64,000 nucleotides of DNA from Microvirga makkahensis (lineage in GTDB: Bacteria > Pseudomonadota > Alphaproteobacteria > Rhizobiales > Beijerinckiaceae). The notes under the pieces were generated by a model. It did no database searches. It was not told the origin of the DNA and saw only the letters and a list, made by a program, of their open reading frames with translations. Of this stretch, positions 52,660-60,119 are shown piece after piece (position 1 is the stretch's first letter; the number at the start of each line of letters is the position of its first letter). The stretch spans positions 23,875 to 87,874 of the forward strand of contig NZ_WURB01000017.1 in assembly GCF_009830105.1 (NCBI RefSeq), read 5' to 3'. The position numbers were made by a program, and so were the translations under genes.

Positions 52660-54336
52660 ATGGCTCCCCCAAGCCAGAATCTGACGATGATGTTACTGAA
52701 CGACGCCGCCCGGCCGATGGCCACCTCCCTGATGAGCAGGGCCAATGAGGATCCTTTGCCGTGGATCACGTTCGTACTTGGCAACTTTCCGCTCGCAGTC
52801 AGGCATCCTGATAACCCCGAGTATGTAGTGACGATCGACGGCCGCGTGTTCGGCCCGCAGAGTTCTCTCAAGCAGGGAGCGCAGAAGGAACGCGAGGGAG
52901 ACACCGGGTACCGCTCAATCTCGTTCCCAATGGCGAATGGGGCGAAGAGCTGCCTTCTCCATCGTGTGGTGGTTTCCGCATTTCTGGGCGTCCAACTTTT
53001 GGACGAAAGCCTCGACGTCAACCATCTGGACGGGCGTAAAGACAACAACTTCCTTCCAAACCTGGTGCCCTGCACACCACGGCAGAACGCGATCTACAAC
53101 CGCGATTTCGGACTCGCCGCGACTGTGACGGCGGAAGCACGCATGCGTCTCGCGGAGGTGCGGGTATCTATCGACGAAGTCATAGTCAAACTGGAATCCA
53201 TGCATGACGAGATTACCCGCGCAGCGGAGGATCTCCTCAAGGAGTCGAACAGGCTATTCCTCAGATTCCTACGAGAGCGCGAGGGCATCCAAGCGAGGAT
53301 AAGATCATCGTTGGTAGAAGGCCCCGAAATCCGCGACGGGTTAGGGCCGTGCTGGGTCTGGACCAGGCCCCTTAAGCCCAATGGGTATGGCACGCTGACG
53401 GCGATGAACGTCCAGAAGGATGCGCACGCCTACTCTTACTATGCATTCAAAGGCACGCGGGAACAGATTAGGGACTGGTTCTGGAAGGGCGTGAAGCACC
53501 TCGACGTGTGCCACGAATGTGACGTGCGGCACTGCGTCAACCCCGATCACCTCAATCTGGGCACGCGGCAAGAGAACGTCGACCAGATGACGTCTAGAGG
53601 GCGCAAGCCTCTGGGGCCAGATCGATGGAACACCGTTCTCGACGAAACTGCCATCCGGGAGATCAGATGGATGCTAGAACAGAAGCTGTGGACCCAACCG
53701 ATCATCGCGGACCTTTTTGGCGTTAGTCAGCCGACCATTGCCGAGGTCAAGTCCGGCAGAAAATGGGGCCACGTCCACGGATCTCAAAAACCCGGCTTCG
53801 ATCTGCCCCTGGCGGACGTCCAGGAGGGAGAGAACCCGAGATTCCGCCAAGCCGAGATGAACGGCAAGTCAGTCGTGACAAACGAGAACGTACGCCTATT
53901 GCGCTACATGAAGGCCAGCAATCGCTGGTCGAACGACACAATCATGCTGGCCTTTCCACACATCGGGAAGCGCACCTTCTTCGGAATCGTGACAGGGCGC
54001 AGCTACAGCAACCTAACGGCCATGTCTGATTTCGAGGCATCATCTTACCTCGGCTCCCTACCTCCCGTGGATTTCTCCGTAGACGGAGCAGACCTCCGTG
54101 CGCCGCGGGAAGCAAAGCGCCCGATGAACGAGGCTCAGGCGGCCTTGTTAAAGCGCATGCTACTCGAAGGCGGCTGGCGCCGCAGCACGCTAGCGAGGCA
54201 CTTCGGGATCACCGAGACACAGGTCAGCAGAGTCGCTTTGGGCAAGGTATGGAGCCGGCTGGATGCGGCTCCTGTCGCCTCACTTGTGGAACTGGCGGCC
54301 ACTCTTCCCCCGCGCGACGCCCCACCGACGCGCTGA
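52660..54336 (+). CDS. Two-HNH nuclease with C-terminal helix-turn-helix repeats
   Basis: A 558-residue protein with a rare architecture. HNH module 1 (about 50-150): VVTIDGRVFGPQ, LLHRVVVSAFLG and LDVNHLDGRKDNNFLPNLVPCTPRQNA. A coiled-coil-like linker follows. Module 2 (about 228-310) is GPCWVWTRPLKPNGYGTL, then LDVCHECDVRHCVNPDHLNLGTRQENVDQM, with a Cys/His zinc site. After it come three HTH-like units of the NUMOD/IENR type (ETAIREIRWMLEQKLWTQPIIADLFGVSQPTIAEVKSG; NVRLLRYMKASNRWSNDTIM; QAALLKRMLLEGGWRRSTLARHFGITETQVSRVALGKVWSRL). This is the toolkit of phage homing endonucleases, doubled. No intron or intein is seen around it, so it may be a free-standing homing gene or a defence nuclease. 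Confidence 0.8.
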   Translation: MAPPSQNLTMMLLNDAARPMATSLMSRANEDPLPWITFVLGNFPLAVRHPDNPEYVVTIDGRVFGPQSSLKQGAQKEREGDTGYRSISFPMANGAKSCLLHRVVVSAFLGVQLLDESLDVNHLDGRKDNNFLPNLVPCTPRQNAIYNRDFGLAATVTAEARMRLAEVRVSIDEVIVKLESMHDEITRAAEDLLKESNRLFLRFLREREGIQARIRSSLVEGPEIRDGLGPCWVWTRPLKPNGYGTLTAMNVQKDAHAYSYYAFKGTREQIRDWFWKGVKHLDVCHECDVRHCVNPDHLNLGTRQENVDQMTSRGRKPLGPDRWNTVLDETAIREIRWMLEQKLWTQPIIADLFGVSQPTIAEVKSGRKWGHVHGSQKPGFDLPLADVQEGENPRFRQAEMNGKSVVTNENVRLLRYMKASNRWSNDTIMLAFPHIGKRTFFGIVTGRSYSNLTAMSDFEASSYLGSLPPVDFSVDGADLRAPREAKRPMNEAQAALLKRMLLEGGWRRSTLARHFGITETQVSRVALGKVWSRLDAAPVASLVELAATLPPRDAPPTR

Positions 54337-54340
54337 TCCT

Positions 54341-54544
54341 ATGGCATCGAAGCGCAGACAACGACGCAGATCCTGCGAAGGCAAGCAACGGTTTCTATCA
54401 GAAGAATTGGCCGCTTCAGCTATCAGGTGGCTACGGGGACTTGTTGCCTACAGATGTGCCTTCTGCGGAAGCTTTCATATCGGACACCCTCCGCGCCGTG
54501 TCCGGCAGTCTCTGGCTGCGAGACGAAGGAGGGCGGTAACCTAA
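54341..54544 (+). CDS. Small CxxC zinc-ribbon-like basic protein
   Basis: A 67-residue very basic protein from ATG 54341, four bases after the double-HNH stop: MASKRRQRRRSCEGKQRFLSEELAASAIRWL then YRCAFCGSFHIGHPPRRVRQS. The RxxCxGKxRF...YRCxFCxxxHxGH pattern recurs in small proteins of islands and phages of this group. It suggests a single zinc knuckle that may bind nucleic acid. Close spacing indicates that it is cotranscribed with the nuclease gene. Confidence 0.7.
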   Translation: MASKRRQRRRSCEGKQRFLSEELAASAIRWLRGLVAYRCAFCGSFHIGHPPRRVRQSLAARRRRAVT

Positions 54545-54555
54545 CCACAGTTCAT

Positions 54556-54714
54556 GTGCTGGAAGACACTCGCAATTTGACCGAGATTAAAGCCATTCTC
54601 GAAGGCTCTGGCGTTTTACTCTCGGCACCTGGAGTGCGGCATGTGCAAACAGCGACTATTTCAGACAATCGCGCAATCACGGTTCAGTACAATCTCGGGG
54701 AACCGGAACGTTGA
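54556..54714 (+). CDS. Possible small protein
   Basis: A 52-residue frame from GTG 54556 (VLEDTRNLTEIKAILEGSGVLLSAPGVRHVQTATISDNRAITVQYN). The frame is open upstream, but an AAGGAGGG motif at 54526-54533 is too far from this GTG. There is no family match. It may be translated by coupling from the preceding small gene. Weakly supported. Confidence 0.3.
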   Translation: MLEDTRNLTEIKAILEGSGVLLSAPGVRHVQTATISDNRAITVQYNLGEPER

Positions 54715-54898
54715 GAAGAGCTGGGAGCGGCTTGTTTCTACCGAAAGCAGTCGTGTACTTGTTAGTACGAAGCTGTATTCGAACCACGAGATAGAACGGA
54801 CTTAATGTTCTTATCCACCTTGTTTGGTCTTATTGATCTTTCAATTCCGAGGTGGTGCGTTGCTGTAAGAACGAGACAGAACAGGGTTGTGAACCGTC

Positions 54899-55921
54899 AT
54901 GTCGGAATTTACTGATCAAGATCACTGGAAGGCGCTGATCCTCTACGGCCTAAATCAAGCCACTTACAAGATCGCGCTCGGCAAGACCCTGCTCAGCCTC
55001 TCTGACCAGGGATACACCTCTGTCCCGTGGGACGTGCTCTCTCACGAGTTCCTCCACCAATACCTACAGCGCCTCGCATCGAGCGAGGCAATGCCACAAC
55101 AGTCGAACCCGAGCCGGCGCACAAAGATGGAGCGTATCATTGCTGAGCGTCAGGTCGACAAGCTGTCACTCGATCAAGCGGTGAACGAGGTTGGGCGGAC
55201 GGCCTTTGAAGACGTCATCAACCGCTTCCACAATCTCGGAAACGACACGAGCTTTCAGGACAAGTTCTACCGGACCAATTTCGGGCGCACGCTTGAACTG
55301 ACAGACGAGCTGCATGCCGTTGCGGTGTCCGGCCGTAGTGAGCTGGAGGAGGAGCTCAACGCACGCTGGGCGCTCCTTGAAGGCGCGTTTACGATGAGCC
55401 ACGAGCGTCACGAGCACTATGAGCTCGCCAATGATCTGAGACTCACGTATCTCGCGAACGGCCATAAGCGGAAGGGCCTGACCTCGAACATTCCCTTCTT
55501 ACAAGGCTACCAGGGTAATACCTGCTTCTACTGTGGTGAGCCCATGGCGCCGGATGATATCCACGTTGACCATGTGTTGCCGCGCCAAGTCGTACACCAT
55601 GATGAGGTCTGGAATCTCGTTCTCGCTCATAGTTTGTGCAACGGCCTCAAGTCGGACCGGGTCGTTGGTGAGCACTTCATGCACAAGCTCATCGCGCGGA
55701 ACGAAAATATCATGGGCAGCAACCACCCGTGGAAAGCACGCATTGCATCGTCGCTCGGCGGCACTCCCCAGGCCCGCAGCCGCGCTCTGATGAAGCATTA
55801 CGACCAGGTAAAGCTCATTCTCCGCGACAACTACTGGGGTGGCTCGGCTTTCTACAACCCAGAGAGTGACCCCTTTTACACCCGGCTGATCACTGTGCTA
55901 AACAACGGCTCCCGGAGATGA
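54899..55921 (+). CDS. HNH endonuclease
   Basis: A 340-residue protein with a C-terminal HNH nuclease: YQGNTCFYCGEPMAPDDIHVDHVLPRQVVHHDEVWNLVLAHSLCNGLKSDRV (about 202-255). It has the Cys pairs, DH and N of the motif. The N-terminal 190 residues are helical, starting DHWKALILYGLNQATYKIALGKTLLSL, and include DELHAVAVSGRSELEEELNARWALLEGAFTM. They may be the sensor or DNA-recognition part; I do not recognise the domain. It is followed 76 bases later by a methyltransferase gene on the same strand. A two-gene nuclease-methyltransferase unit is possible. It could act in defence or in DNA mobility. Confidence 0.85.
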   Translation: MSEFTDQDHWKALILYGLNQATYKIALGKTLLSLSDQGYTSVPWDVLSHEFLHQYLQRLASSEAMPQQSNPSRRTKMERIIAERQVDKLSLDQAVNEVGRTAFEDVINRFHNLGNDTSFQDKFYRTNFGRTLELTDELHAVAVSGRSELEEELNARWALLEGAFTMSHERHEHYELANDLRLTYLANGHKRKGLTSNIPFLQGYQGNTCFYCGEPMAPDDIHVDHVLPRQVVHHDEVWNLVLAHSLCNGLKSDRVVGEHFMHKLIARNENIMGSNHPWKARIASSLGGTPQARSRALMKHYDQVKLILRDNYWGGSAFYNPESDPFYTRLITVLNNGSRR

Positions 55922-55996
55922 GTCAGTTCTCCCAGGCGCATAGCAAGGTAGATTGACGTATAGGGGAAGCTCTCGCCGGGGCCAACTAGAGACCTG

Positions 55997-56578
55997 ATGA
56001 TGTCGATCAGCTATTACAATGCCAATGCCGATGCGTACTTCAACGATACGGTGGGTGCGAACGTCAATTCTCTGCGCGAGCGCTTTCTGGCGCATGTGCC
56101 GCCAGGTGGGCATATTCTTGATGCGGGATGCGGCTCGGGACGAGATGCCCGCGCCTTCGCCAAGGCCGGCTATCAAGTTACAGCGTTCGATGCCTCCGCC
56201 GAGATGGTCAAACGCGCAGCCGCTTATACCGGGCTAGATGTGCGCCATATGACCTTCGCCGATATGGCATGGACGGAGGAGTTTAATGGCATCTGGGCAT
56301 GTGCCACGCTGCTGCACGTACCGCGAGATGAGCTTGGCTCGACATTCGCGCGATTTACTCGAGCGCTGAGACGTGGTGGCGCCTGGTACCTATCGGTAAA
56401 GCACGGGACTGACGACAGAGTCGTAGGAGAACGCACCTTCACCGACCTGATCGAACAGGAGATGCAAAAGCGCTTGGAGGACGCGGGCCTGTCTGTAGCG
56501 GATCTCTGGGTGACTGACGATGTGCGCCCTGGACGAGCTGATCGTTGGGTAAACACAGTCGCTGTTCGGATTGAATAG
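55997..56578 (+). CDS. Class I SAM-dependent methyltransferase
   Basis: A 193-residue Rossmann-fold methyltransferase (MMSISYYNANADAYFNDTVGANVNSLRERFL). Motif I is HILDAGCGSGRDARAFAKAGYQVTAFDASAEMVKRAA. Motif IV-like FNGIWACATLLHVPRDEL has no DPPY or PC-type signature. GAWYLSVKHGTDDRVV and DRWVNTVAVRIE close the fold. The absence of the DNA-methylase catalytic motif argues against a classical restriction-modification partner for the preceding HNH nuclease. It is more like the TehB/Tam type that acts on small molecules. The association may be a real two-gene module or chance. Confidence 0.87.
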   Translation: MMSISYYNANADAYFNDTVGANVNSLRERFLAHVPPGGHILDAGCGSGRDARAFAKAGYQVTAFDASAEMVKRAAAYTGLDVRHMTFADMAWTEEFNGIWACATLLHVPRDELGSTFARFTRALRRGGAWYLSVKHGTDDRVVGERTFTDLIEQEMQKRLEDAGLSVADLWVTDDVRPGRADRWVNTVAVRIE

Positions 56579-56664
56579 AGCTTTCATGCCCTCGCAGGGC
56601 TATCATGCCGGCGCATTCTTATGTACCGGTCTATTCCCTATCACTTGCTCGATCCAGAACGCTC

Positions 56665-57364
56665 ATGATCCAGACCTCCGTTGCTCTTGCCACTTTCCTA
56701 CTGTGTACCACTCCGGTCCTGGCTGAGACGGTCGTCGGTCGTGCGAGCGTGATCGATGGCGACACTCTTGAGATTAGGGGAACACGGGTCCGGTTTCACG
56801 GGGTGGATGCCCCCGAGAGTGCCCAGACCTGTCAGAGCTTGGACGGGAAGGCCTACCGCTGTGGCCAGCGAGCCGCCCTTGCTCTCTCGGACAAGATCGG
56901 AACATCCAATGTCTCATGCGTGCAGAAGGACATTGACCGCTATCAGCGGATTGTTGCCGTGTGCTCAGCCAAGGGTGAGGACCTGAACGCCTGGTTGGTT
57001 CAGGAGGGATATGCCCTCGCCTATCGCCAGTATGGGGCCGATTATGTGCCTCAAGAGACCGCAGCCAAGAATGCAAGGCGGGGGCATCTGGGCTGGCACC
57101 TTTACACCGCCCTGGGACTGGCGCAAGGGCATCCGTGAGGAGAGCCCATCGATGGGCTCGGCGTCCCCAGCTTCTTCCAAGCCGACAGCCGGTGCGGCGG
57201 ACTGCAAGATCAAGGGCAACATCAGCGCCAAAGGCGAGCGGATCTATCATGTCCCGGGCAGCCGGCACTATCATCGCACGGTTCTGAACGAGGCCGCTGG
57301 GGGGCGCTGGTTCTGTTCCGAAAGCGAGGCGATCGCGGCCGGGTGGAGAGCACCGCGGGGATGA
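56665..57364 (+). pseudogene. Thermonuclease family protein, frameshifted at a G5 run
   Basis: From ATG 56665 a signal peptide (MIQTSVALATFLLCTTPVLAETVV) is followed by a staphylococcal-nuclease domain with VGRASVIDGDTLEIRGTRVRFHGVDAPES, CGQRAALALSD and DIDRYQRIVAVCSAKGEDLNAWLVQEGYALAYRQYG. It should continue ARRGIWAGTF, but the frame changes at five G (57080-57084) and stops at 57138. The next frame carries on TFTPPWDWRKGIREESPSMG and a C-terminal domain with CKIKGNISAKGERIYHVPG...GRWFCSESEAIAAGWR to 57364. With one G fewer, a normal 232-residue protein results. It may be a real mutation or a homopolymer error. Confidence 0.82.
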
Positions 57365-57399
57365 CTGAACGCTCGCGGTGCAGATCTCCTCTCGTCACC

Positions 57400-57564
57400 T
57401 CAAACGCGATCAGGTCTCGATGACTTGTCCAGCTGAATGACCAGACGGCCCTGCCCTTTTGAGGGCCGACTCTCCGAGGGGTTTTGGTCCACGTCTTTGT
57501 CGACGAGGCGCATCAATTCCTCAAGAGTCCAGCGTTTCGCTCGTCGCACTGTGGATCGCTTCAT
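57400..57564 (-). CDS. Small basic protein (54 residues)
   Basis: From ATG 57564, with the strong GAGGGGAGGGG ribosome-binding site: MKRSTVRRAKRWTLEELMRLVDKD, then VDQNPSESRPSKGQGRLVIQLDKS. It is very basic at the N terminus and highly polar. A 22-residue frame lies just upstream on the same strand. No family is recognised. Support comes from the ribosome-binding site and codon use only. Confidence 0.4.
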   Translation of the reverse strand: MKRSTVRRAKRWTLEELMRLVDKDVDQNPSESRPSKGQGRLVIQLDKSSRPDRV

Positions 57565-57585
57565 GATCCCCTCCCCTCGGAAACA

Positions 57586-57654
57586 TCAGGGGCGTGGCCG
57601 GATCGGGAGCTCAATTTTGACGAGGTGTCCGGTGATAGGATCGAGAATGGTCAT
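57586..57654 (-). CDS. Possible 22-residue peptide
   Basis: The frame MTILDPITGHLVKIELPIRP-RP has a GAGAGAGGACG ribosome-binding site and ends 21 bases before the start of the 54-residue gene. It could be a short leader or a real small protein. Confidence 0.3.
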   Translation of the reverse strand: MTILDPITGHLVKIELPIRPRP

Positions 57655-58413
57655 GGGTCGTCCTCTCTCGTTCGGGCAAACGACTAACGCTGGCAGCCTG
57701 AAAGAGGTCAGATTGAGTTGTGGCTATGGTTACGAGACAGTTACCCAAGGTGGCACTGCCACCCGGAAGCGGAGCGAGGCGGTACATCCGCGCCCTGTCC
57801 GTTTCGTTGGGAGAGCGCTGATCCGGGAATTCTTCAGCGGATCAGCCACAGCATGCTCGCCGCCATATGATTAACGACTGGTTAAGATTACCCTCTCCAT
57901 CGCAGTTGCAGAAAGTTTTCTTGGCGTGCCATGTGACCGCCCTCCATGCGCTGGATCGGACAATCCAACGACAGCCGGATAATCTGAACCTGACTAGAGA
58001 GCCGAGCGATCCACAACAACCTCACGCGGATCCTATCGTCGCGCAACGCAAGGAAGTTCGGGTAGCGCAGGGATGCTGTCCCTCGGCAACTCCGTGAACG
58101 CGACCTGGACCTGGTAAGGGTCTTCCCCCCTGATCCAAACCTATTAGAGCTTTGAGGCCCGTCGAAAGGGACCAGCCCAGAGGCGCGAGCTTATCGACGT
58201 GATCCTTGTGTAACCTCAGGATCAAAGACCTGAGTACATTGTCGTCACAACATACCAATCCGAAATCTAATGTTACGCTTCCGAGCATCGCCGTGTTACG
58301 TCACGTCAGGATATACCCAGAAGATACGCCCTTGGAGGGTTGAGGATTGAGCTTTCCCAATTTAGCATTGCGGGAACAAAAAGGGGGCATGAGCAGTCGC
58401 TCGCAAGATCTGA
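57655..58413. other. Intergenic region before the ABC-3C operon
   Basis: About 760 bases without a supported gene. It must contain the promoter of the ABC-3C operon. I see no strong ribosome-binding site before ATG 58414 and no clear repeat. Confidence 0.45.
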
Positions 58414-59631
58414 ATGTCTGATGGAAATAACTCGAAGCGGGACCACTCAGCCGTTGGACCTGCACTGGGCTACTATTACCAGGCCCTTTTTGCTCTGATG
58501 ATCTTGCTCGATGAGGAGCAGGATGATGCAATAATTGGCATTGAGGTTGGGGACGACGTCGACCTACAGGCTGGCTTGATTAAGTCCCTTATCCAGCTAA
58601 AACATTCCATCGATGCCGCCTCCACAATATCTGTAAAAAGCGAGCAGATCTGGAGAACAATCAAGGTATGGATTGATAGCCTTAGCGAGATTGACCTCGT
58701 CAATACAAACCTGATTATCGCAACTATCGCTACGATAGCGGATGACAGCCCACTCAATGCTCTACTAACGCCACCAGACGGGGACAGCAGAGCGGGGCTC
58801 CGAGCTGCTCTTGAAGATGAAGCTGCAAGGGTGGTGGCCGAATATGAGGCTGAAAGCGACCCGCAGAAGAAGCCGCATAAGAAAAAATATCCAGGCTGCA
58901 AGGCGTTTGCTGCACTCTCTTCGACTTTGCAGCGGGAACTGATCGACCGTATCACAGCAAGACCAAACTCACCTCAGATCCAAAATATCGAAGCTGAAGT
59001 CGCAAGCAAACTGCGACTGATCCAACCAGAGTTCCGAGCTGAAGCCGCGAAGCGTTTAACGCAATGGTGGGATAGAGAGGTAGTTCTCTCTCTTACTGGG
59101 GTACGTTCGAGGTTCCTGAGCCGCACTGAGCTTCAAGCTGAGCTAACTCGAATTATAGCTGACATACAGCAGGATCGCCTACTTCCCGATTTTGAGTCGG
59201 TCGATCCACCTATTGATTACGAGCCGGACAACATGCTTGTCCGACAGATCGAGCTCGTCGACGGAACCGCGTCAGAAATAAGACGCGCTATTCGCGAAGA
59301 ATGGCGAGCACGAGAGCAGCGGTCAAAGTGGATAAATGAGCGACCTGGCTTGGCATCTAAAATCCATCGCTATGATCTGATCCTCCGCGAGCATTGGGAT
59401 GACCTACACTCGCTGCTTCGAGAAGCTGCTGACAGCTGCGACGAGAACGAAAACAGAAAGAAAGGTCGAGAGCTGCTCTCTTGGAGCCATACCAAAGCAC
59501 CGTTGGAAATCCAGCCATTCGCTGAAGGCTGGCAGTCTCCTTATTACGTTAGAGGCAGCTATCAAGTCTTGTCAGTCAATCTCAGGATTGGGTGGCACCC
59601 GAAATACGACCAACATCTGTCCGACGAATGA
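58414..59631 (+). CDS. ABC-3C system effector with PD-(D/E)xK-type nuclease-like N terminus
   Basis: A 405-residue protein, first gene of a tight three-gene operon. The N terminus GPALGYYYQALFALMILL, then IIGIEVGDDVDL (Glu44, Asp47, Asp48) and SLIQLKHSID (Gln61-x-Lys63), follows the pattern of restriction-like nucleases related to the DUF4297/Cap4 group. The middle is helical and charged (AALEDEAARVVAEYEAESDPQKKPHKKKYPG). The C-terminal part (about 280-405: DGTASEIRRAIREEWRAREQRSKWINERPG...GSYQVLSVNLRIGWHPKYDQHL) fits the domain found in ABC-3C effectors. It overlaps the next gene by four bases. ABC-3C systems were predicted computationally as conflict systems. That the effector cuts nucleic acid is inference. 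Confidence 0.85.
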   Translation: MSDGNNSKRDHSAVGPALGYYYQALFALMILLDEEQDDAIIGIEVGDDVDLQAGLIKSLIQLKHSIDAASTISVKSEQIWRTIKVWIDSLSEIDLVNTNLIIATIATIADDSPLNALLTPPDGDSRAGLRAALEDEAARVVAEYEAESDPQKKPHKKKYPGCKAFAALSSTLQRELIDRITARPNSPQIQNIEAEVASKLRLIQPEFRAEAAKRLTQWWDREVVLSLTGVRSRFLSRTELQAELTRIIADIQQDRLLPDFESVDPPIDYEPDNMLVRQIELVDGTASEIRRAIREEWRAREQRSKWINERPGLASKIHRYDLILREHWDDLHSLLREAADSCDENENRKKGRELLSWSHTKAPLEIQPFAEGWQSPYYVRGSYQVLSVNLRIGWHPKYDQHLSDE

Positions 59632-60119
59632 CCTCCGCAAAAACACTCGACTTATTCGCAGAGACTAACCCGGCATTCTGTGCATTGACTCTCGCCATGT
59701 TCTGCCAACGCTTCCAGGAAAAGCAGAAGGAGGGTGCAGAACTCGCCATCCTGTATCTGATCCCCCCAATCTGCCTGTCTCTGGAACTCGCGGACACATT
59801 CAATGGAACGAATAAGAATACCGGATTCTTGATGTGGATTGAGCGGTCTCCCAAGGTCCTTTCTGGTCTCGCAGAACGGATCAATGCATCTCTTGAGATC
59901 ACGACTGACGCGGTTCGCTTCGGCGTCCTACTTGGTCTGCTCAGCTTGGAGCCGGACGGCCGCGTTAAATTCCAAAAGGCTGGGATGAAGAAGGCGCTTC
60001 CAGCGTCATCTGACAATTTAGCTGTAGGCGCTATCAAGCGAGCTGAACGGCTCGGCTACTGGCTCAGTGAGGTTCGCTCCTCACAAACCATCTTCAATGC
60101 ACTTGGGATCTCTATTTAG
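59628..60119 (+). CDS. ABC-3C system middle component
   Basis: A 163-residue protein from ATG 59628, whose start overlaps the effector stop. It reads MTSAKTLDLFAETNPAFCALTLAMFCQRFQEKQKEGAELAILYLIPPICLSLELADTF, then WIERSPKVLSGLAERINASLEITTDAVRFGVLLGLLSLEPDGRVKFQKAGMKKALP and IKRAERLGYWLSEV. NPAFCALTL...YLIPPICLS is typical of middle components, which are predicted winged-helix-like adaptors between effector and ATPase. Its stop directly abuts the ATPase start, so all three proteins are made from one message. Confidence 0.87.
   Translation: MTSAKTLDLFAETNPAFCALTLAMFCQRFQEKQKEGAELAILYLIPPICLSLELADTFNGTNKNTGFLMWIERSPKVLSGLAERINASLEITTDAVRFGVLLGLLSLEPDGRVKFQKAGMKKALPASSDNLAVGAIKRAERLGYWLSEVRSSQTIFNALGISI

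Noticed and set aside
54899..56578. Classical type II restriction-modification system
   Set aside because: The methyltransferase lacks the DNA-methylase catalytic motifs (DPPY/NPPF or PC), so the HNH nuclease cannot be assigned a standard modification partner.
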